A stretch of DNA of 64,000 nucleotides, taken from the NCBI RefSeq assembly GCF_042431545.1, contig NZ_JBHLYX010000003.1. One strand, written 5' to 3'. The stretch comes from Pseudoalteromonas xiamenensis. GTDB taxonomy: Bacteria; Pseudomonadota; Gammaproteobacteria; Enterobacterales; Alteromonadaceae. The translations under genes were made by a program, and so were the position numbers. Below the pieces are notes generated by a model. That model worked only from the letters and a program-made list of their open reading frames with translations. It was not told the DNA's origin and ran no database searches. Below are positions 61,056 through 64,000 of the stretch, piece after piece. Position 1 is the first letter of the stretch. Each line of letters starts with the position of its first letter.

Positions 61056-62159
61056 ATGTTTTCAGAATCTCCTATCATACGTAGAAAGTCGACACGCATT
61101 TATGTGGGCAATGTACCCATTGGTGATGGTGCACCAATCGCTGTTCAGTCGATGACGAATACCAACACGATGGATGTTGATGCAACCGTCGCGCAAATCC
61201 GTGCAATTCAGATGGCTGGCGCTGATTTAGTTCGTGTGTCCGTGCCGACAATGGACGCTGCTGAAGCGTTTCGCAGCATTAAAGAACAAGTCGATATTCC
61301 GGTCGTTGCGGATATTCACTTTGATTACCGTATCGCGCTAAAAGTAGCAGATTATGGCGCGGATTGTTTACGCATCAATCCTGGTAACATCGGTAGTGAA
61401 GATCGAATTCGTGCGGTGATTGATGCGGCAAAAACGCACAGTATTCCGATTCGAATTGGTGTCAATGGCGGCTCTCTTGAGCGAGATCTACAAGAAAAAT
61501 ATGGCGAGCCGACACCTGAGGCGTTACTCGAGTCTGCAATGCGTCATGTCGACATCTTACGTCGCTATGATTTTGACCAGTTTAAAGTTTCTGTGAAAGC
61601 ATCAGATGTGTTTCTTGCTGTAGGTGCGTACCGATTGCTTGCTAAAGAAATCGAGCAGCCACTTCACCTAGGGATTACGGAAGCCGGTGGATTTCGTGCT
61701 GGTTCTGTAAAATCCGCAGTTGGTCTCGGTATGTTGCTGGCTGAAGGAATTGGGGATACGCTCCGAATTTCATTAGCTGCCGATCCTGTTCAAGAAGTGA
61801 AAGTGGGTTATGACATCTTAAAGTCTCTGCGCATTCGCTCTCGAGGCATTAACTTCATCGCTTGCCCTAGTTGTTCAAGACAAGAGTTTGATGTGGTTAA
61901 TACCATGAATCAACTTGAAGAACGATTAGAAGACATTATTGATCCTATTACGGTTTCGGTAATTGGTTGCGTGGTGAACGGTCCCGGTGAAGCTTTAGTG
62001 AGCGATATAGGGCTTGCGGGAGCAAATCGTAAGTCGGGTTTATACATCAATGGTGAACGTCAAAAAACACGCATTGACAATGATGATGTCGTTGACCAAC
62101 TTGAAGCGCAGATCCGCGGATATTTACAAAGCAAAATCGATGTAAAGGTGGTAGAATAA
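61056..62159 (+). CDS. ispG: 4-hydroxy-3-methylbut-2-enyl-diphosphate synthase (flavodoxin)
   Basis: A 367-residue iron-sulfur enzyme of the MEP isoprenoid pathway, converting MEcPP to HMBPP. RRKSTRIYVGNVPIGDGAPIAVQSMTNTNT, VADIHFDYRIALKVADYGADCLRINPGNIG and the cluster ligands in CPSCSRQEFDV and CVVNGPGEA are present. The ATG at 61056 is chosen; a GTG at 61053 is directly in front and cannot be excluded. Its product also feeds undecaprenyl phosphate, the lipid carrier for the polysaccharides of this window. The stop codon lies in a terminator loop. Confidence 0.97.
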   Translation: MFSESPIIRRKSTRIYVGNVPIGDGAPIAVQSMTNTNTMDVDATVAQIRAIQMAGADLVRVSVPTMDAAEAFRSIKEQVDIPVVADIHFDYRIALKVADYGADCLRINPGNIGSEDRIRAVIDAAKTHSIPIRIGVNGGSLERDLQEKYGEPTPEALLESAMRHVDILRRYDFDQFKVSVKASDVFLAVGAYRLLAKEIEQPLHLGITEAGGFRAGSVKSAVGLGMLLAEGIGDTLRISLAADPVQEVKVGYDILKSLRIRSRGINFIACPSCSRQEFDVVNTMNQLEERLEDIIDPITVSVIGCVVNGPGEALVSDIGLAGANRKSGLYINGERQKTRIDNDDVVDQLEAQIRGYLQSKIDVKVVE

Positions 62160-62172
62160 CCACCTTTTTTGT
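62144..62172 (+). terminator. Intrinsic terminator overlapping the ispG stop
   Basis: AAAGGTGGT (62144-62152), loop AGAATA, ACCACCTTT (62159-62167) and three more T form a perfect 9-bp stem. The ispG TAA at 62157-62159 falls in the loop. Confidence 0.9.
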
Positions 62173-62182
62173 TTAAAGATCG

Positions 62183-62210
62183 TTTACGTTTTAGCCGAGC
62201 TAGTTATAAT
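62183..62210 (+). promoter_or_regulatory. Candidate sigma-70 promoter for hisS
   Basis: TTTACG (62183-62188), 16-bp spacer and a perfect TATAAT (62205-62210), about 92 bp before the hisS start. It follows the ispG terminator, so hisS and yfgM are probably a separate transcription unit. Confidence 0.6.
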
Positions 62211-62301
62211 AGCGAGCTATTTATTTTCTATATTCTGGGACAGCTCCCTCTCCTGTGGCTTTGAAGCGCACAGTGCATTGATTAAAGGTTAGGATTTTTT
62301 C

Positions 62302-63579
62302 GTGGCAAAACAAATTCAGGCAATTCGTGGCATGAACGATTGTCTGCCAGGCGATACGCAAATTTGGCAGAAAGTTGAAGGCATCTTACGTGAGACAGTT
62401 GCGTCTTATGGATATCAAGAAATTCGTTTCCCAATCGTAGAGTCAACGGACTTATTTAAGCGTTCAATTGGTGAAGTGACCGACATTGTTGAGAAAGAAA
62501 TGTACACGTTTGCCGATCGCAATGGTGACAGTCTGACGCTTCGCCCTGAAGGTACAGCTGTCTGTGTACGTGCGGGCAATGAAAATGGCTTGCTATACAA
62601 CCAAGAACAACGTCTTTGGTACATGGGACCGATGTTTCGCCATGAACGCCCACAAAAAGGTCGCTACCGTCAGTTCCATCAGTTTGGATTGGAAGCGTTT
62701 GGCGTAGCAACAGCGGATATTGATGCGGAAGTTATTTTGCTTACAGCACGTTTGTGGAAAGCTTTTGGGATTAGTGATTACGTTCGCCTTGAATTAAATT
62801 CATTGGGTTCAAACGAAGCTCGTGCAAATTACCGTGATGCATTGGTCGCTTTCCTTGAACAGCACATTGATGTATTAGATGAAGATGCAAAGCGCCGTAT
62901 GTATTCAAATCCATTGCGCGTTCTAGACACTAAAAATGCGGACATTCAAGCGGTGTTAGTGGATGCGCCAAAGCTGTCTGAGCATCTCGATGAAGAATCT
63001 CGCGAACATTTTGCAAATTTATGTGAACGTTTAGACGCAGCAGGCATCCAATACCAGGTTAACGAAAAGCTAGTTCGTGGTTTGGACTACTATAATCGCA
63101 CTGTTTTTGAATGGGTTACCGATAGTTTAGGAGCTCAAGGTACGGTGTGTGCGGGTGGTCGTTACGATGGTCTCGTTGAGCAACTGGGCGGTAAAGCCAC
63201 GCCAGCGGTTGGTTTTGCGATGGGGATGGAGCGTTTAGTTCTACTTCTTCAAGCATTAGAATGTGTTGGTGAACTTCGACGTGATGTTGATGTTTTTGTC
63301 GCAGCAATGGGCGATAAAGCGAGTATTGCCGCGCCAGTGATAGCAGAAGAACTGCGTACGTCAGTGGCTGGTCTTCGCGTAATGGTTCACGCGGGCGGTG
63401 GCAACTTTAAGAAACAATTTAAGCGTGCAGATAAAAGCGGTGCACTCGTCGCTCTGATTTTTGGGGAAGATGAGTTGGCACAAGGTGTGGTTACAGTTAA
63501 GTATCTGCGCGAAGAAAAAGAACAAGTTACGCTTTCTATAAACGAAGTTAAAACACTTCTAGCGGACTTGATTGCATAA
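62302..63579 (+). CDS. hisS: Histidyl-tRNA synthetase
   Basis: A 425-residue class II aminoacyl-tRNA synthetase. IQAIRGMNDCLPGDTQIWQKVE opens the protein. Motif 2 is YMGPMFRHERPQKGRYRQFHQFGLEAFG. The histidine-binding loops are LVRGLDYYNRTVFEWV and AGGRYDGLVEQLGGK, and motif 3 is TPAVGFAMGMERL. The anticodon-binding domain forms the last 95 residues. GTG start at 62302 gives MAKQIQAIRGMND as in homologues. Nine bases separate it from yfgM. Confidence 0.98.
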   Translation: MAKQIQAIRGMNDCLPGDTQIWQKVEGILRETVASYGYQEIRFPIVESTDLFKRSIGEVTDIVEKEMYTFADRNGDSLTLRPEGTAVCVRAGNENGLLYNQEQRLWYMGPMFRHERPQKGRYRQFHQFGLEAFGVATADIDAEVILLTARLWKAFGISDYVRLELNSLGSNEARANYRDALVAFLEQHIDVLDEDAKRRMYSNPLRVLDTKNADIQAVLVDAPKLSEHLDEESREHFANLCERLDAAGIQYQVNEKLVRGLDYYNRTVFEWVTDSLGAQGTVCAGGRYDGLVEQLGGKATPAVGFAMGMERLVLLLQALECVGELRRDVDVFVAAMGDKASIAAPVIAEELRTSVAGLRVMVHAGGGNFKKQFKRADKSGALVALIFGEDELAQGVVTVKYLREEKEQVTLSINEVKTLLADLIA

Positions 63580-63588
63580 GAGGTAAGC

Positions 63589-64000
63589 ATGGAAATTTAT
63601 TCAACAGAAGAACAACAAGCCGAAGCAATAAAACGATTTTTCCGTGAAAATGGTGTTTCACTTGCACTGGGTATTGTCTTAGGTCTTGGCGGCCTTTATG
63701 GCTGGAAAGCCTATAATGCGCATCAAATCGATGTGGCAGACAAAGCATCAAATGCGTTCAACACGTTTGTTGAATCTGAAGACGCTTTGGCAAAGAGCGA
63801 CGCGTTCATTGCGGATAACTCAGGCTCAAATTACGCGGTATTAGCTGCATTTGTCGCGGCGAAAGAAGCCGTTGAACAAAAACAACTGGACAAAGCAGCT
63901 GAGAAATTAACTTGGGCAGCTGAAAATGTGAAAAATGAAGAGCTCAAAGCAACAGCATTACTTCGCTTAGCTCGAGTTCAGGCGGCCCTTGGTCAAGCAG
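63589..64000 (+). CDS. yfgM: YfgM-family protein (SecYEG ancillary/TPR), 3' end cut by window
   Basis: The frame starts at the ATG 63589, with GAGGTAAGC upstream, and runs out of the window after 137 codons of an expected ~205. MEIYSTEEQQAEAIKRFFRENG is the cytoplasmic tail. One membrane helix follows (VSLALGIVLGLGGLYGW, residues 23-39), then a periplasmic TPR-like helical domain (YAVLAAFVAAKEAVEQKQLDKAAEKLTWAAENV). The family associates with the periplasmic chaperone network and SecYEG. The position after hisS is conserved across gammaproteobacteria, where bamB usually comes next. Confidence 0.93.
   Translation, partial: MEIYSTEEQQAEAIKRFFRENGVSLALGIVLGLGGLYGWKAYNAHQIDVADKASNAFNTFVESEDALAKSDAFIADNSGSNYAVLAAFVAAKEAVEQKQLDKAAEKLTWAAENVKNEELKATALLRLARVQAALGQA

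Overview
The window looks like a chromosomal segment of a marine gammaproteobacterium of the Alteromonadales, probably Pseudoalteromonas or a close relative. The basis is the moderately AT-rich composition, the housekeeping order ndk-rlmN-pilW-rodZ-ispG-hisS-yfgM at the right end, and the protein sequences, which resemble enterobacterial and Vibrio homologues without being identical. No search could be run, so the genus is an inference.

Layout. (1) 1-5757: end of a surface-polysaccharide locus, with rmlB (5' end cut by the window) and rmlA, a Wzy/ligase-type membrane protein, and a convergent group of one acyltransferase and two glycosyltransferases. (2) 5965-7168: a dead IS3-family insertion sequence with recognisable inverted repeats. 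(3) 7575-20436: a polysaccharide block. It makes a 2,3-diamino-uronic acid nucleotide sugar (WbpA/TviB-, WbpB-, WbpD- and WbpE-like), has a second SDR/aminotransferase/acyltransferase set, and carries a HisH/HisF/WbpG amidotransferase trio that typically converts an N-acetyl group to an acetamidino group. A glycosyltransferase, a Wzx flippase and Ugd follow. (4) 20771-44071: a capsule-type block. It opens with rfaH and, within 100 bp, a JUMPstart/ops element, then wza-wzb-wzc, wecB, a second wzx, wzy, glycosyltransferases, the GDP-fucose set (gmd, fcl, gmm, manC, manB), and a GNAT/aminotransferase/sugar-1-phosphate transferase/4,6-dehydratase module of the bacillosamine (QuiNAc4NAc) type. It ends at a strong intrinsic terminator. 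(5) 44758-52404: a YjbH-type exopolysaccharide protein, a VOC protein, a periplasmic binding-like protein, and a minus-strand signalling operon of hybrid-length sensor kinase, CheY-like regulator and GGDEF regulator. (6) 53322-54706: rmlC-rmlD, which completes the dTDP-rhamnose pathway 52 kb from rmlBA. (7) 54797-64000: conserved housekeeping genes: yfhL and trhP on the minus strand, then ndk, rlmN, pilW, rodZ, ispG, hisS and yfgM (cut by the window).

How they work together. The left and central blocks make activated sugars (dTDP-rhamnose, UDP-GlcA, a UDP-diamino-uronate that may be amidinated, GDP-fucose, a UDP-diamino-trideoxy sugar, UDP-ManNAc). They assemble them on undecaprenyl phosphate, flip the repeat units with Wzx, polymerise with Wzy and export through Wza/Wzc. 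RfaH bound at ops would suppress premature termination across the long capsule operon. Two flippases and two polymerase/ligase candidates suggest two polymers, for example an O-antigen and a capsule.

The most unusual item is the sensor kinase at 49705-52404. Its N-terminal membrane domain has the pattern of plant ethylene receptors, with every ethylene-binding residue I compared present at a constant offset of ten from ETR1. It is followed by four PAS domains and a histidine kinase, and is coupled to a c-di-GMP synthase. Other items of note are a probable 55-aa basic protein gene with its own terminator, identical REP-like palindromes, a PilW protein carrying LysM domains, and an IS whose catalytic glutamate codon is a stop.
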